The notes beneath the pieces were generated by a model. It was not told the DNA's origin and ran no database searches. It saw only the letters and a program-made list of their open reading frames with translations. Shown one piece after another: positions 27,216 to 35,797 of a DNA stretch of 64,000 nt. The stretch covers positions 716,589 to 780,588 of the forward strand of contig NZ_MNAH01000003.1 of NCBI RefSeq assembly GCF_001976065.1, in the 5' to 3' direction. The stretch is from Pseudomonas putida. GTDB taxonomy: Bacteria; Pseudomonadota; Gammaproteobacteria; Pseudomonadales; Pseudomonadaceae. The position numbers were made by a program, and so were the translations under genes. The number at the start of each line of letters is the position of its first letter. The stretch's first letter is position 1.

Positions 27216-27986
27216 ATGCATTCCTACTTTTCCCTGCAAGGCCGCACCGCATTGGTGACCGGCGGAACCCGCGGCATCGGCAAAATGATCGCCAAGGCCT
27301 ATGTCGAGGCTGGCGCCACCGTTTACGTCTGTGCCCGCGATGTCGAAGCCTGCCGGCAAACCGCCGATGAGCTCGGCGCGCTCGGACGCTGTCACGCCGT
27401 GGCCGCCAACCTGGCGACTGAAGAAGGCGTGCAGCAACTGGCCACGCGCCTGGGCGAGCAGATGACCCACCTCGATATTCTGGTGAACAACGCCGGCACC
27501 ACGTGGGGGGCGCCATTGGAAAGCTACCCGATCAAGGGCTGGGAAAAGGTCATGCAGCTGAATGTGACTTCCGTATTCAACTGCATCCAGCAATTTCTGC
27601 CGCTGTTACGCAAGGCCGGTTCGCCCGCGAACCCGGCACGTATCATCAATATCGGTTCAGTCGCCGGGATTTCATCCTTCGGCGAACAGGCGTATGCCTA
27701 CGGACCGAGCAAAGCAGCCTTGCATCAACTGTCGCGGATTCTGGCGCGGGAACTGGTGAGCCAGCACATCAACGTCAACGTGATCGCCCCGGGGCGCTTT
27801 CCGAGCAAGATGACCCAGCACATCGGCCATGACGAGCAGGCATTGGCGCAGGACACCGCGTTGATCCCGATGAAGCGCTGGGGACGCGAGGAAGAAATGG
27901 CGGCGCTGGCGATCAGCCTGGCGAGTACGGCTGGGGCGTACATGACCGGGAACATCATTCCGCTGGACGGTGGGTTTAGCCTCTGA
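27216..27986 (+). CDS. rhlG: RhlG-like short-chain dehydrogenase/reductase
   Basis: A 256-residue NADP-dependent SDR. The cofactor loop TGGTRGIG (15-22), NNAG, and the catalytic Tyr-Lys in YAYGPSKAA are intact; the end TGNIIPLDGGF is typical. The whole sequence follows P. aeruginosa RhlG, also 256 residues (YFSLxGRxALVTGG, GAPLESYPIKGWEKVMQLNVTSVF). RhlG was first tied to rhamnolipid fatty-acid precursors, but that role is disputed, so the substrate (a beta-ketoacyl group or other ketone) is uncertain. AGGA lies six bases before the ATG. REP elements lie on both sides. Confidence 0.88.
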   Translation: MHSYFSLQGRTALVTGGTRGIGKMIAKAYVEAGATVYVCARDVEACRQTADELGALGRCHAVAANLATEEGVQQLATRLGEQMTHLDILVNNAGTTWGAPLESYPIKGWEKVMQLNVTSVFNCIQQFLPLLRKAGSPANPARIINIGSVAGISSFGEQAYAYGPSKAALHQLSRILARELVSQHINVNVIAPGRFPSKMTQHIGHDEQALAQDTALIPMKRWGREEEMAALAISLASTAGAYMTGNIIPLDGGFSL

Positions 27987-28001
27987 AATCGGCGTTACGG
28001 C

Positions 28002-28079
28002 CTTCGCGAGCAAGCCCGCTCCCACACTGATCTCCTGTGTACCCTATATCAAATGTGGGAGCGGGCTTGCTCGCGAAGG
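28002..28079. repeat. Paired REP palindrome, arms in opposite order
   Basis: CTTCGCGAGCAAGCCCGCTC type at 28002-28026 precedes its complement at 28054-28079, the reverse order to the other doublets of this type in the window. Confidence 0.9.
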
Positions 28080-28154
28080 GGCCGGCACAGGCACAACTGA
28101 ATGCTGGTCGAACGGGTTATCATGCGCGCCTTAATTCTGCCTCGACCCCAAACC

Positions 28155-28853
28155 ATGACCTACAGCGTTTCCCCCATCGGCTTCGTACACTCCTGCTTCA
28201 AGGAGAAGTTCGCCATTCCGCGCCAACCGCAACTGGCCCCGGCCGCCCGTGGCGTACTGGAACTGGTGGCACCGTTCGATCAAGGGGATGCAGTGCAGGG
28301 CCTGGAGCAGGTCAGCCACGTGTGGCTGCTGTTCCTGTTCCACCAGGCCCTGGAGGAAAAACCACGGCTCAAAGTCCGCCCTCCGCGCCTTGGCGGCAAC
28401 AAATCCATGGGCGTGTTCGCCACCCGCGCCACCCACCGACCTAACGGCATTGGCCAGTCAGTGGTCAAACTGGACAAGGTCGAAGCCGATCGCCTGTGGA
28501 TATCCGGGATCGACCTGCTGGACGGTACACCGATCCTCGATATCAAACCCTACGTGCCCTACGCCGACATCATCGACACAGCCACCAACAGCATCGCCAG
28601 CGCCGCGCCACAACTGATTCCCGTACAGTGGACGAAGTCGGCCCTGCAACAGGCTCACGGGCATGCCCAGCGCCTTGAAGAGCCATTGGTTGAACTGATC
28701 GAGCAATGCCTGGCGCAAGATCCGCGCCCGGCGTACCAGACGCCTGTGCCGGAACGGGAATACGGTGCGCAATTCTGGGATGTGGATGTGCGCTGGCATT
28801 ATCCGTGCCCCGAGCAGATCCGCGTGCTCGAAGTCATTCCCGCAAAGGGCTGA
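28155..28853 (+). CDS. trmO: tRNA (t6A37) N6-methyltransferase TrmO
   Basis: A 232-residue protein of the TsaA/VirR family, which methylates N6-threonylcarbamoyladenosine at position 37 of tRNA-Thr(GGU). Family blocks are clear: IGFVHSCFKEKFAIPRQPQL, HVWLLFLFH, RPPRLGG, FATRATHRPNGIGQSVV and DIKPYVPYAD. The C-terminal extension of about 70 residues is normal for gammaproteobacteria. The ATG at 28155 is chosen because homology begins right there; upstream codons in the same frame do not match the family. Confidence 0.93.
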   Translation: MTYSVSPIGFVHSCFKEKFAIPRQPQLAPAARGVLELVAPFDQGDAVQGLEQVSHVWLLFLFHQALEEKPRLKVRPPRLGGNKSMGVFATRATHRPNGIGQSVVKLDKVEADRLWISGIDLLDGTPILDIKPYVPYADIIDTATNSIASAAPQLIPVQWTKSALQQAHGHAQRLEEPLVELIEQCLAQDPRPAYQTPVPEREYGAQFWDVDVRWHYPCPEQIRVLEVIPAKG

Positions 28854-28867
28854 ACACCAGAAACGAC

Positions 28868-28957
28868 TGTGGGAGCGAGCCTGCTCGCGATTGCGGTGTG
28901 ACAGCCAACATTGATGTCGACTGACACTCCCCCATCGCGAGCAGGCTCGCTCCCACA
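28868..28957. repeat. Paired REP palindrome (TGTGGGAGCGAGCCTGCTCG type)
   Basis: Arms 28868-28892 and about 28933-28957, between the convergent trmO and fpr genes. Confidence 0.92.
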
Positions 28958-28983
28958 GGTAAAACAAAAGCAGTTACTGGTGC

Positions 28984-29763
28984 TTATTTCTCGACGAACG
29001 CACGCTCGATCAGGTAATCACCCGGTTCGCGCATCCGCGGCGAAACCTTCAGGCCGAAGCTGTTCAGCACTTCGCTGGTCTCGTCGAGCATGCTCGGGCT
29101 ACCGCACAGCATGGCGCGGTCGTCCTGCGGGTTGATCGGTGGCAGGCCGATGTCGCTGAACAGCTTGCCGCTGCGCATCAGGTCGGTCAGGCGACCTTCG
29201 TTCTCAAACGGCTCGCGGGTCACGGTCGGGTAGTAGATCAACTTGTCACGCAGGGCGTCGCCGAAGAACTCGTTCTGCGGCAAGTGCTCGGTGATGAACT
29301 CGCGGTAGGCGACTTCATTGACGTAACGCACGCCGTGGCACAGGATCACTTTTTCGAAACGCTCGTAGGTTTCCGGGTCCTGGATGACGCTCATGAACGG
29401 CGCCAGGCCGGTACCGGTACTGAGCAGGTACAGATGTTTGCCAGGCTTCAAGTCATCCAGCACCAGCGTGCCGGTAGGCTTCTTGCTGATGATGATCTCG
29501 TCGCCTTCCTTCAGATGCTGCAGCTGGGAAGTCAGCGGACCATCAGGCACCTTGATGCTGAAGAACTCGAGATGCTCTTCCCAGTTCGGGCTGGCAATCG
29601 AGTAAGCGCGCATAAGCGGGCGGCCGTTGGGCTGTTGCAGGCCGATCATCACGAACTGACCGTTCTCGAAGCGCAGGCCCGGATCACGGGTGCACTTGAA
29701 GCTGAACAGAGTGTCGTTCCAGTGATGAACACTGAGGACACGCTCGTGGTTCATGTTGCTCAT
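28984..29763 (-). CDS. fpr: Ferredoxin-NADP+ reductase
   Basis: A 259-residue flavoprotein of the bacterial subclass, exchanging electrons between NADPH and ferredoxin or flavodoxin. The FAD site RAYSIAS, the NADP site STGTGLAPFMS and the C-terminal aromatic-poor EPGDYLIERAFVEK end match P. aeruginosa Fpr almost residue for residue. The start at 29763 (MSNMNHERV) matches that protein; a longer frame upstream has no homology. It is divergent from finR, which in P. putida activates fpr under superoxide and osmotic stress. Confidence 0.96.
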   Translation of the reverse strand: MSNMNHERVLSVHHWNDTLFSFKCTRDPGLRFENGQFVMIGLQQPNGRPLMRAYSIASPNWEEHLEFFSIKVPDGPLTSQLQHLKEGDEIIISKKPTGTLVLDDLKPGKHLYLLSTGTGLAPFMSVIQDPETYERFEKVILCHGVRYVNEVAYREFITEHLPQNEFFGDALRDKLIYYPTVTREPFENEGRLTDLMRSGKLFSDIGLPPINPQDDRAMLCGSPSMLDETSEVLNSFGLKVSPRMREPGDYLIERAFVEK

Positions 29764-29902
29764 GTACGGGGACTCCTGGAGATTGGGTCTGCGCTTGCTC
29801 TTTCTGGAAGAGACCGGCGGTGCGCAATTGCATCGCATTCTAATAGCGCCGACAATATCTGTTAACTGGATTATTAAGATAAGGGTTATCGGTTATATCG
29901 AT
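29764..29902. promoter_or_regulatory. Divergent fpr/finR control region
   Basis: The 139-base gap must hold both promoters. The finR-proximal half is AT-rich and contains the dyad TTATCGGTTATATCGATA near 29887-29904 and TTAACTGGATTATTAA near 29862-29877, candidate LysR-type binding sites. Which of them FinR uses cannot be decided from sequence. Confidence 0.5.
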
Positions 29903-30829
29903 ATGCGATTTACTCTCCGTCAGCTTCAAGTGTTCGTTGCCGTCGCCCAGCAGGAAAGCGTTTCCCGTGCTGCGGGCCTGCTTAACCTCTCGCAGTCGGC
30001 GGCGAGCACATCAATCACCGAACTGGAGCGCCAGTGCAGCTGCCAGCTGTTCGATCGCGCTGGCAAGCGGCTGAGCCTCAACGCCCTGGGTAAACAGCTA
30101 CTGCCCCAGGCGGTGGCCTTGCTCGACCAGGCCAAGGAGATCGAAGACCTGCTCAATGGCAAATCCGGTTTCGGCTCATTGGCGGTGGGCGCAACCCTGA
30201 CCATCGGCAATTACCTCGCGACCCTGTTGATCGGCGGCTTCATGCAGCGCCACCCGGAAAGCCAGGTAAAGCTGCACGTGCAGAACACCGCCAATATTGT
30301 GCAACAGGTTGCCCACTACGAAATTGACCTGGGTCTGATCGAAGGCGATTGCAGCCACCCGGACATCGAAGTGCAAAGCTGGGTCGAAGATGAGCTGGTG
30401 GTCTTTTGCGCGCCGCAGCACCCGCTGGCCAAACGCGGTACCGCGAGCATGGAGGAGTTGAGCCACGAAGCCTGGATCTTGCGCGAACAAGGCTCAGGCA
30501 CGCGCCTGACGTTCGACCAGGCTATGCGCCATCACCGTAGTGCGCTCAATATCCGCCTCGAACTGGAACACACCGAAGCCATCAAGCGCGCCGTGGAATC
30601 CGGCCTGGGGATAGGCTGCATTTCGCGACTGGCATTGCGGGATGCTTTCCGTCGCGGCAGCCTGGTCGCGGTGGAAACTCCGGACCTGGACCTGGCGCGA
30701 CAGTTCTATTTCATCTGGCACAAGCAGAAGTACCAGACCTCGGCGATGCGTGAATTCCTCGACCTGTGCCGCGCGTTCACCGCCGGGGTGCAACGCAGCG
30801 ACGAGATCGTCCTGCCAGCGATCGCTTAA
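29903..30829 (+). CDS. finR: LysR-type regulator FinR
   Basis: A 308-residue LysR regulator: winged helix-turn-helix at 1-60 (FTLRQLQVFVAVAQQESVSRAAGLLNLSQSAAS) and a type 2 periplasmic-fold effector domain from about 90. It is transcribed away from fpr, the arrangement of finR-fpr in P. putida, where FinR is required for fpr induction by redox cyclers. The effector is unknown. There is no clear ribosome-binding site before the ATG. Its stop overlaps the dgkA stop on the other strand by four bases. Confidence 0.87.
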   Translation: MRFTLRQLQVFVAVAQQESVSRAAGLLNLSQSAASTSITELERQCSCQLFDRAGKRLSLNALGKQLLPQAVALLDQAKEIEDLLNGKSGFGSLAVGATLTIGNYLATLLIGGFMQRHPESQVKLHVQNTANIVQQVAHYEIDLGLIEGDCSHPDIEVQSWVEDELVVFCAPQHPLAKRGTASMEELSHEAWILREQGSGTRLTFDQAMRHHRSALNIRLELEHTEAIKRAVESGLGIGCISRLALRDAFRRGSLVAVETPDLDLARQFYFIWHKQKYQTSAMREFLDLCRAFTAGVQRSDEIVLPAIA

Positions 30830-31188
30830 AGCAGGATCACCGCCCAAACCAGCGCGATCATGGTCAAGGCCACAAATTGGGCGGCGCTGCCCATGTCCTT
30901 GGCGTTTTTCGACAACGGGTGCAATTCCAGGGAAATGCGATCGATGGCCGCTTCCACGGCAGAATTGAGCAACTCGACGATCAGCGCCAGCAGGCAGACC
31001 GCAATCAGCAACGCCTGCTCGACACGACTCACGTTCAAGAAGAACGACAGCGGGATCAAAATGACGTTGAGCAACACCAGTTGCCGAAAAGCGGCTTCAC
31101 CGGTGAAAGCTGCACGCAGGCCGTCCAGCGAGTAACCGGAGGCATTGAGGATACGTTTCAGGCCGGTCTGGCCTTTGAAAGGTGACAT
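30826..31188 (-). CDS. dgkA: Diacylglycerol kinase
   Basis: A 120-residue inner-membrane enzyme phosphorylating diacylglycerol to phosphatidic acid, recycling the by-product of membrane-derived glucan and lipid modification. Three membrane segments and the signature ELLNSAVEAAIDRIS are present, with the N-terminal amphipathic helix KGQTGLKRILNASGYS. The start at 31188 (MSPFKG) is the natural one; no good ribosome-binding site is visible. The gene converges on finR with overlapping stop codons and lies beside erdR as in P. aeruginosa. Confidence 0.93.
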   Translation of the reverse strand: MSPFKGQTGLKRILNASGYSLDGLRAAFTGEAAFRQLVLLNVILIPLSFFLNVSRVEQALLIAVCLLALIVELLNSAVEAAIDRISLELHPLSKNAKDMGSAAQFVALTMIALVWAVILL

Positions 31189-31263
31189 AGAGTAGGAACT
31201 GACCAAAAAAGGAGTGAGAAAGCTAGATCAACCAAAGTCAAAAAAGCGTGAAGATGCCAGCGC

Positions 31264-31914
31264 TTAATGGCTTGAAATTGACTCAAGTTGTTGCAGCAGC
31301 AGCGCCGCCTGGGTGCGGGTGCGCACATTCAGCTTACGAAAAATCGCGGTTACGTGAGCCTTGATGGTCGCTTCGGAAACGCTCAGCTCGTAGGCAATCT
31401 GCTTGTTCAGTAACCCTTCGCAGACCATGGTCAGCACCCGGAACTGTTGCGGAGTCAAGCTGGCAAGGCCTTCACTGGCCGCCTTGGCTTCATCGGAAAC
31501 GCTGACGGCTTCGAACGCCTGCGGTGGCCAGAACACATCGCCATCGAGCACCGCGCGCACCGCTTTCTGGATAACGCTCAGGTCGCTGGACTTGGGTATG
31601 AAACCGCTTGCACCAAATTCGCGGGATTTCACCATGATCGTCGCTTCTTCCTGGGCCGAAACCATGACCACAGGAATTTGCGGATACTGGCCGCGCAACA
31701 GCACCAACCCGGAAAAACCGTACGCACCCGGCATGTTCAGATCCAGCAGCACCAGGTCCCAGTCTGCCTTTTCGGTCAGGCGGGTCTCCAGTTCGGCAAT
31801 GCTCGCCACTTCTACCAGGCGCACATCCGGGCCCAGGCCCAGGGTCAGCGCTTGATGCAGGGCGGAACGAAAAAGCGGATGGTCATCGGCAATCAGGATT
31901 TCGTATGTGGCCAT
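31264..31914 (-). CDS. erdR: LuxR-type response regulator ErdR
   Basis: A 216-residue NarL/FixJ-family response regulator. The receiver domain has the acidic pocket ADDHPLF, the phospho-acceptor Asp in VLLDLNMPG and the conserved Lys in FIPKSSD; the C-terminal LuxR helix-turn-helix reads LTPQQFRVLTMVCEGLLNKQIAYELSVSEATIKAHV. In P. aeruginosa the gene next to dgkA is erdR, a regulator of ethanol and acetate metabolism, and sequence and position agree. No sensor kinase gene is adjacent. Confidence 0.88.
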   Translation of the reverse strand: MATYEILIADDHPLFRSALHQALTLGLGPDVRLVEVASIAELETRLTEKADWDLVLLDLNMPGAYGFSGLVLLRGQYPQIPVVMVSAQEEATIMVKSREFGASGFIPKSSDLSVIQKAVRAVLDGDVFWPPQAFEAVSVSDEAKAASEGLASLTPQQFRVLTMVCEGLLNKQIAYELSVSEATIKAHVTAIFRKLNVRTRTQAALLLQQLESISSH

Positions 31915-32133
31915 TTTTCAAATGATCCTGTTTTTCATGGGATGCCCGATGCATTCGGGACTCACCAAAACAACTCAAGGTAACAGCCACGGAGCTGCAC
32001 CAACAGGGCACGTTCAACGCAAAAAACGGCGTTTCAAACTCTGGCCGCACCCTAATCGGCGCCAAGCATGCCCAGCGAAACCGGGGTGGTCAAGCGACAT
32101 GGCCGGCACACTTTATTGCAGCATTGGCGACAA

Positions 32134-32877
32134 TCAGTCCATCAATACCCCGGCTGGCTGAACATAGGCCAGCAACTCGGTGTGCGCCGGCGTCGAAACA
32201 TTCATTTCCAGCTGACGCTTGGCATCGAGGTAATGCTGGCTGAACACATCGAAATAAGCGTCGAGTGCCGACGCCGCCTCTACATCGCCCGCCAGATCAA
32301 GACACAACGCCGCGACTTCCGCGGTGCACAGGTGTTCGCTGCGAGTAGAGCGGCGCAGCTGATAACGGGAGAGCTTCTCGGGCAACAGGCTGAGAATCGG
32401 AAGCGCGTCGAAATAGGGGCTTTTGCGGAAAATCTTCCGGGCTTCTGTCCAGGTCGCGTCCAGTAAAATGAATAGCGGGCGTCGGGTGTGATCGACTGCC
32501 ACGCAGTGAGTCACCCGCTCGGGCGCGACATATTCACCCGGGAAGACCAGATAAGGCTGCCATTGCGGGTCGCAGAGCAACGCCAGCAGTTGTTGATCGA
32601 CCTCGGTACGCGACCAGATGAAGGCATGGTTGTCACGCACCACATCAGCAATCAGCCAGCCGGTGTTGCTGGGCTTGAACACTTCCTTGCCGGTCATGAT
32701 CAAGCATACCCCGGAGCGAGTCTCGACCTGCGGGCGCCAGGCGCACAGGCAGTGACTCTCGATCACGCGGCACGCGCGGCAGCGGGTCGCCCGCCAGCCA
32801 CGGGCCTGGATCGGCTTGATGCCTTCCTCTTCGCGCTGGTCGCGCAGACGGGCAACGGCGTTGGGGGCATGGTTCAT
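32134..32877 (-). CDS. DTW-domain tRNA-uridine aminocarboxypropyltransferase
   Basis: A 247-residue DTW protein. The name-giving motif appears as DATWTEARKIF near residue 140; a Cys cluster CRACRVIESHCLC near residue 35 probably binds zinc. Family knowledge: DTW proteins such as E. coli TapT put the 3-amino-3-carboxypropyl group of SAM on uridine 47 of tRNAs, giving acp3U. Gammaproteobacteria have two such families; assignment to TapT rather than the other is likely but not certain. The gene stands alone. Confidence 0.87.
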   Translation of the reverse strand: MNHAPNAVARLRDQREEEGIKPIQARGWRATRCRACRVIESHCLCAWRPQVETRSGVCLIMTGKEVFKPSNTGWLIADVVRDNHAFIWSRTEVDQQLLALLCDPQWQPYLVFPGEYVAPERVTHCVAVDHTRRPLFILLDATWTEARKIFRKSPYFDALPILSLLPEKLSRYQLRRSTRSEHLCTAEVAALCLDLAGDVEAASALDAYFDVFSQHYLDAKRQLEMNVSTPAHTELLAYVQPAGVLMD

Positions 32878-33063
32878 TGCAAGCCACGCCGGCAGGAAAA
32901 AGAGATCGACACGAAAAACACTCGCAGGGAGAAAGAGCAGGCAGTTTACCAGACCTACCCGTGCAAACCTGTACCGTCCAGGCCTGCTCCCCTATAATTC
33001 GCCGCCACTGAACGCACAGTCATGTGGTGGGTCAAACCCCCATCACTGCCCCAGGAGAGTTTC

Positions 33064-33486
33064 ATGCTGCGCTTTATCGTTCCCACCGCTGCCATTCTGC
33101 TGGCGTCGTCCTTCAACGCCCAGGCTGCGTCCTTGAGTGAGCAGAATCTGAACAGAGAGCTGCGAAACGTCGCCGCGCAAAGCAGCGTCGGCACTCCACG
33201 GGCGATCAATGAAGACATTCTCGATCAGGGCTACACGGTCGAAGGCAATGTGCTGATCAATCATCTGAGCGTGCAAAGCAGTCACGCCAACAAGATGCGC
33301 GCCGATCCCAAGGCCGTGTACTTCCAGCTTGGCGCGTCGGTATGCAACAACCCGTCCTACCGCAAGCTGATGGCCAAGGGCGCGGTCATGCGTTACGACT
33401 TCACCGAAGTAAAGACCAACCGTGCGGTCGGCTCTGCCAGCTATAAGGAATCGGATTGCCCGAAAGCAACCCAGAAGAAAAAGTGA
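33064..33486 (+). CDS. Secreted protein of the quorum-sensing-regulated virulence factor family (QSregVF)
   Basis: A 140-residue exported protein. The signal peptide MLRFIVPTAAILLASSFNAQA is cut before ASLSEQ; the mature part has one Cys pair (SVCNNPSYRK and ESDCPKAT), likely a disulfide in the periplasm. The sequence resembles P. aeruginosa PA3611, whose family is named from its quorum-sensing-controlled expression; the biochemical role is not known. Start 33064 has AGGAG seven bases upstream. It overlooks a small gene on the opposite strand whose stop is 1 base away. Confidence 0.78.
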   Translation: MLRFIVPTAAILLASSFNAQAASLSEQNLNRELRNVAAQSSVGTPRAINEDILDQGYTVEGNVLINHLSVQSSHANKMRADPKAVYFQLGASVCNNPSYRKLMAKGAVMRYDFTEVKTNRAVGSASYKESDCPKATQKKK

Positions 33487-33487
33487 G

Positions 33488-33682
33488 TCAGTGAGATTTG
33501 GCGCGCCGCTGTTCATCCTCGGCGCGCAGTTCCGCCACCAACGCCTGCAAATAGCGTGAGCGCCGCTCCGCGTCCATAAGACGCCGGCAACACTCCTCCT
33601 CGAGACTCAGATGATGGATCTCGGCTGATGACTTCAGCAATCGATACAGTTGCGTATCGATCTCCAGAATGACCCTGGCCAT
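33488..33682 (-). CDS. Small protein with Arc/FitA-like ribbon-helix-helix look
   Basis: A 64-residue protein: a short strand MARVILEID, then helices QLYRLLKSSAEIHHLSLEEECCRRLMDAERR and a charged coiled tail. The strand followed by two helices and the EEECCRRLM segment resemble ribbon-helix-helix antitoxin or Arc-type DNA-binding proteins, but no toxin gene is next to it. AGGGAG lies 10 bases before the ATG. It converges on the QSregVF gene with a 1-base gap. I infer a DNA-binding role only from shape. Confidence 0.6.
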   Translation of the reverse strand: MARVILEIDTQLYRLLKSSAEIHHLSLEEECCRRLMDAERRSRYLQALVAELRAEDEQRRAKSH

Positions 33683-34162
33683 GGCTTGCCAGCTCCCTGC
33701 ACTTCACTCGTGATGAGCGAAAAAATCCTTGAACCGCTTGTACCTGCGCCCTGCCCTTGACGCGAAGTTGTCGTGTAATACCTGTATCTAAGTAAATCAG
33801 AGTGCAGAGTGCCCGGGGCGGGTTCTGACGAGCGGTGAAACCACCTTGCAAATCGTCAATAAACGGTTGCCAGGAAAGACTTTGCGGCGCAATGATCAAG
33901 GCACGAATAACCGCGAGGGTCTAGATTTCAGGTATCCACGTTCATTTGTCAGAGCAGGAAAAAGGGCCGCCCGTTAGGTCTTGCGCTATGCGAACGTTTC
34001 TTTCATCCAAGGGAAAGACAGAGCCGGTATGGATGACTCGATCGCCGATCGGGTCAAGTGGATCGCCCAGGCATGGGCCTGGGCAGACAGCGACACATGA
34101 CGTGTCGTGGCGTTGACGGTGAATTGTCGAAGCCGATGGCTCTGTGCAGAAGGAGAAGTTGA
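33683..34162. other. 480-bp gap without a convincing gene
   Basis: No recognisable protein or RNA gene is seen. A 42-codon open frame at 33988-34116 (+) has no clear ribosome-binding site and no recognisable sequence. The right end (AAGGAG at 34151-34156) is the ribosome-binding site of the next gene, so part of this gap is its promoter and leader. A small RNA cannot be excluded. Confidence 0.5.
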
Positions 34163-35281
34163 ATGCCTTACCAACCGAATGACCTCCTGAGCCGTCATTT
34201 TGAAGAAAGCGGCCACGACCTCATCAGCAAGGTCGAAGAACAACTTAACCTGGTTTCACCCAATAGCCCGAACACTCCGATCTACCGCGACATGATCCTG
34301 ACCGTGCTGCGCATGGCCCAGGAAGACCACAACCGCTGGAATGCCAAGATAACCCTGCAAACCCTGCGCGAACTCGAGCATGCGTTCCGTGTATTGGAGC
34401 AATTCAAGGGGCGACGCAAGGTCACTGTTTTCGGCTCCGCTCGCACGCCAGTGGAACACCCCTTGTATGGCCTCGCCCGAGAACTGGGCGCCGCCCTGGC
34501 GCGCTCGGACATGATGGTCATCACGGGTGCGGGAGGCGGCATCATGGCCGCGGCCCACGAAGGCGCAGGACTTGCTAATAGTCTGGGATTCAACATCACC
34601 CTGCCCTTCGAGCAACATGCCAACCCGACCGTCCAGGGCACGACCAACCTGCTGCCCTTCCATTTTTTCTTCACCCGCAAGCTGTTCTTCGTCAAGGAAG
34701 CGGACGCACTGGTGTTGTGTCCGGGCGGGTTCGGCACCCTGGACGAAGCGCTGGAAGTACTGACGCTGATCCAGACGGGTAAAAGCCCATTGGTGCCCGT
34801 GGTGCTGCTGGATGCGCCGGGCGGCAAATTCTGGCAAGGGGCGCTGGACTTCATCCACCATCAACTGGAGGAAAATCGCTACATCCTGCCCGCCGACATG
34901 AAGCTGGTGAAGCTGGTCTACAGTGCCGAAGAAGCGGTGGAGCAGATCAACCAGTTCTACAGCAATTACCACTCCAGCCGCTGGCTCAAGCATCAGTTCG
35001 TGATTCGCATGAACCACAAGCTCAGTGACCAGGCTCTCGAGCACATGCAGGAGGCATTCGCCGACCTGTGCCTGAGCGATCAATTCCATCAACATGCCTA
35101 CAACGGCGAGGAGCACAACGAAGCACAGTTCAGTCACCTGGCGCGACTGGCCTTCACCTTCACGGCCCGTAATCATGGGCGGCTGCGCGAATTGGTGGAT
35201 TACATCAACCTGGCGGAAAACTGGGCGCAAAACCAGTCAACTGTGCAGCAGCATACTCGAGAGTCATTAAAGGTTTCGTGA
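34163..35281 (+). CDS. LOG-family (TIGR00730) Rossmann-fold protein
   Basis: A 372-residue protein with the LOG domain in the centre: GAGGGIMAAAHEGAG near residue 124 and the nucleotide-binding PGGFGTLDE near residue 187. This family includes cytokinin riboside 5'-monophosphate phosphoribohydrolases and the nucleotide-cleaving PpnN; it is often mislabelled lysine decarboxylase. Extra N-terminal (about 70) and C-terminal (about 100) helical regions make it longer than plain LOG proteins. It probably splits nucleoside monophosphates, but substrate and purpose are unknown. AAGGAG precedes the ATG. It is convergent with recX across a shared terminator. Confidence 0.85.
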   Translation: MPYQPNDLLSRHFEESGHDLISKVEEQLNLVSPNSPNTPIYRDMILTVLRMAQEDHNRWNAKITLQTLRELEHAFRVLEQFKGRRKVTVFGSARTPVEHPLYGLARELGAALARSDMMVITGAGGGIMAAAHEGAGLANSLGFNITLPFEQHANPTVQGTTNLLPFHFFFTRKLFFVKEADALVLCPGGFGTLDEALEVLTLIQTGKSPLVPVVLLDAPGGKFWQGALDFIHHQLEENRYILPADMKLVKLVYSAEEAVEQINQFYSNYHSSRWLKHQFVIRMNHKLSDQALEHMQEAFADLCLSDQFHQHAYNGEEHNEAQFSHLARLAFTFTARNHGRLRELVDYINLAENWAQNQSTVQQHTRESLKVS

Positions 35282-35285
35282 GGCA

Positions 35286-35319
35286 AAAACGGCCCGCTAT
35301 TGAAATAGCGAGCCGTTTT
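35286..35319. terminator. Bidirectional terminator between the LOG gene and recX
   Basis: AAAACGGC and GCCGTTTT outer arms with an inner GCTAT/ATAGC stem and GAAA loop; A and T runs serve both strands. Confidence 0.9.
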
Positions 35320-35321
35320 AG

Positions 35322-35789
35322 TCAATCGTCCATCCCTCGACCGCTGAACAAGCGGCTGATCATTTCCATGGAGTATCCCCGATACGCCAGGAACCTGCCT
35401 TGCTTGGCACGCTCACGGGCGTCTATCGGCAATTGCCCGGAAAATTTGCGCCGCCAGGTGTCTTGCAATTGCTCCTGCCAGTCGATGCCGCTCTCACGCA
35501 AGGCGAGTTCGATGTCGCTACGTTGCAGGCCGCGCTGGCTCAATTCTTCACGAATGCGTAACGGCCCATAGCCAGAACGGGCGCGGTAGGAAACAAAACT
35601 TTCAAGATAGCGGGATTCGGACAACAAACCCTCTTCCGTCAATCGGTCGAGTGCTGTTTCGATCATTTCGGGGAGAGCGCCGCGCTGACGCAGTTTACGC
35701 GTCAGCTCGACTCGACCATGCTCGCGTCGTGCGAGCAGGTCCATTGCGGTTCGCCGCACCGCGACGAGGGTATCGAGTACGGCGGTCAT
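35322..35789 (-). CDS. recX: RecA regulatory protein RecX
   Basis: A 155-residue all-helical protein of three repeated three-helix units, the normal RecX form. It caps or blocks RecA filament growth. Family signatures [17 protein letters not shown] and [29 protein letters not shown] are present. It lies 8 bases behind recA on the same strand, so it is made from recA read-through and rises with the SOS response. Confidence 0.95.
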   Translation of the reverse strand: MTAVLDTLVAVRRTAMDLLARREHGRVELTRKLRQRGALPEMIETALDRLTEEGLLSESRYLESFVSYRARSGYGPLRIREELSQRGLQRSDIELALRESGIDWQEQLQDTWRRKFSGQLPIDARERAKQGRFLAYRGYSMEMISRLFSGRGMDD

Positions 35790-35797
35790 CGGATCAA

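Noticed and set aside
33782-33800. CTGTATCTAAGTAAATCAG as a LexA box
   Set aside because: The gap between CTG and CAG is 13 bases rather than 10, and no SOS gene starts nearby.
33988-34116. A 42-codon open frame in the gap before the LOG-family gene
   Set aside because: There is no convincing ribosome-binding site, no recognisable sequence and an overlapping alternative frame of similar quality.
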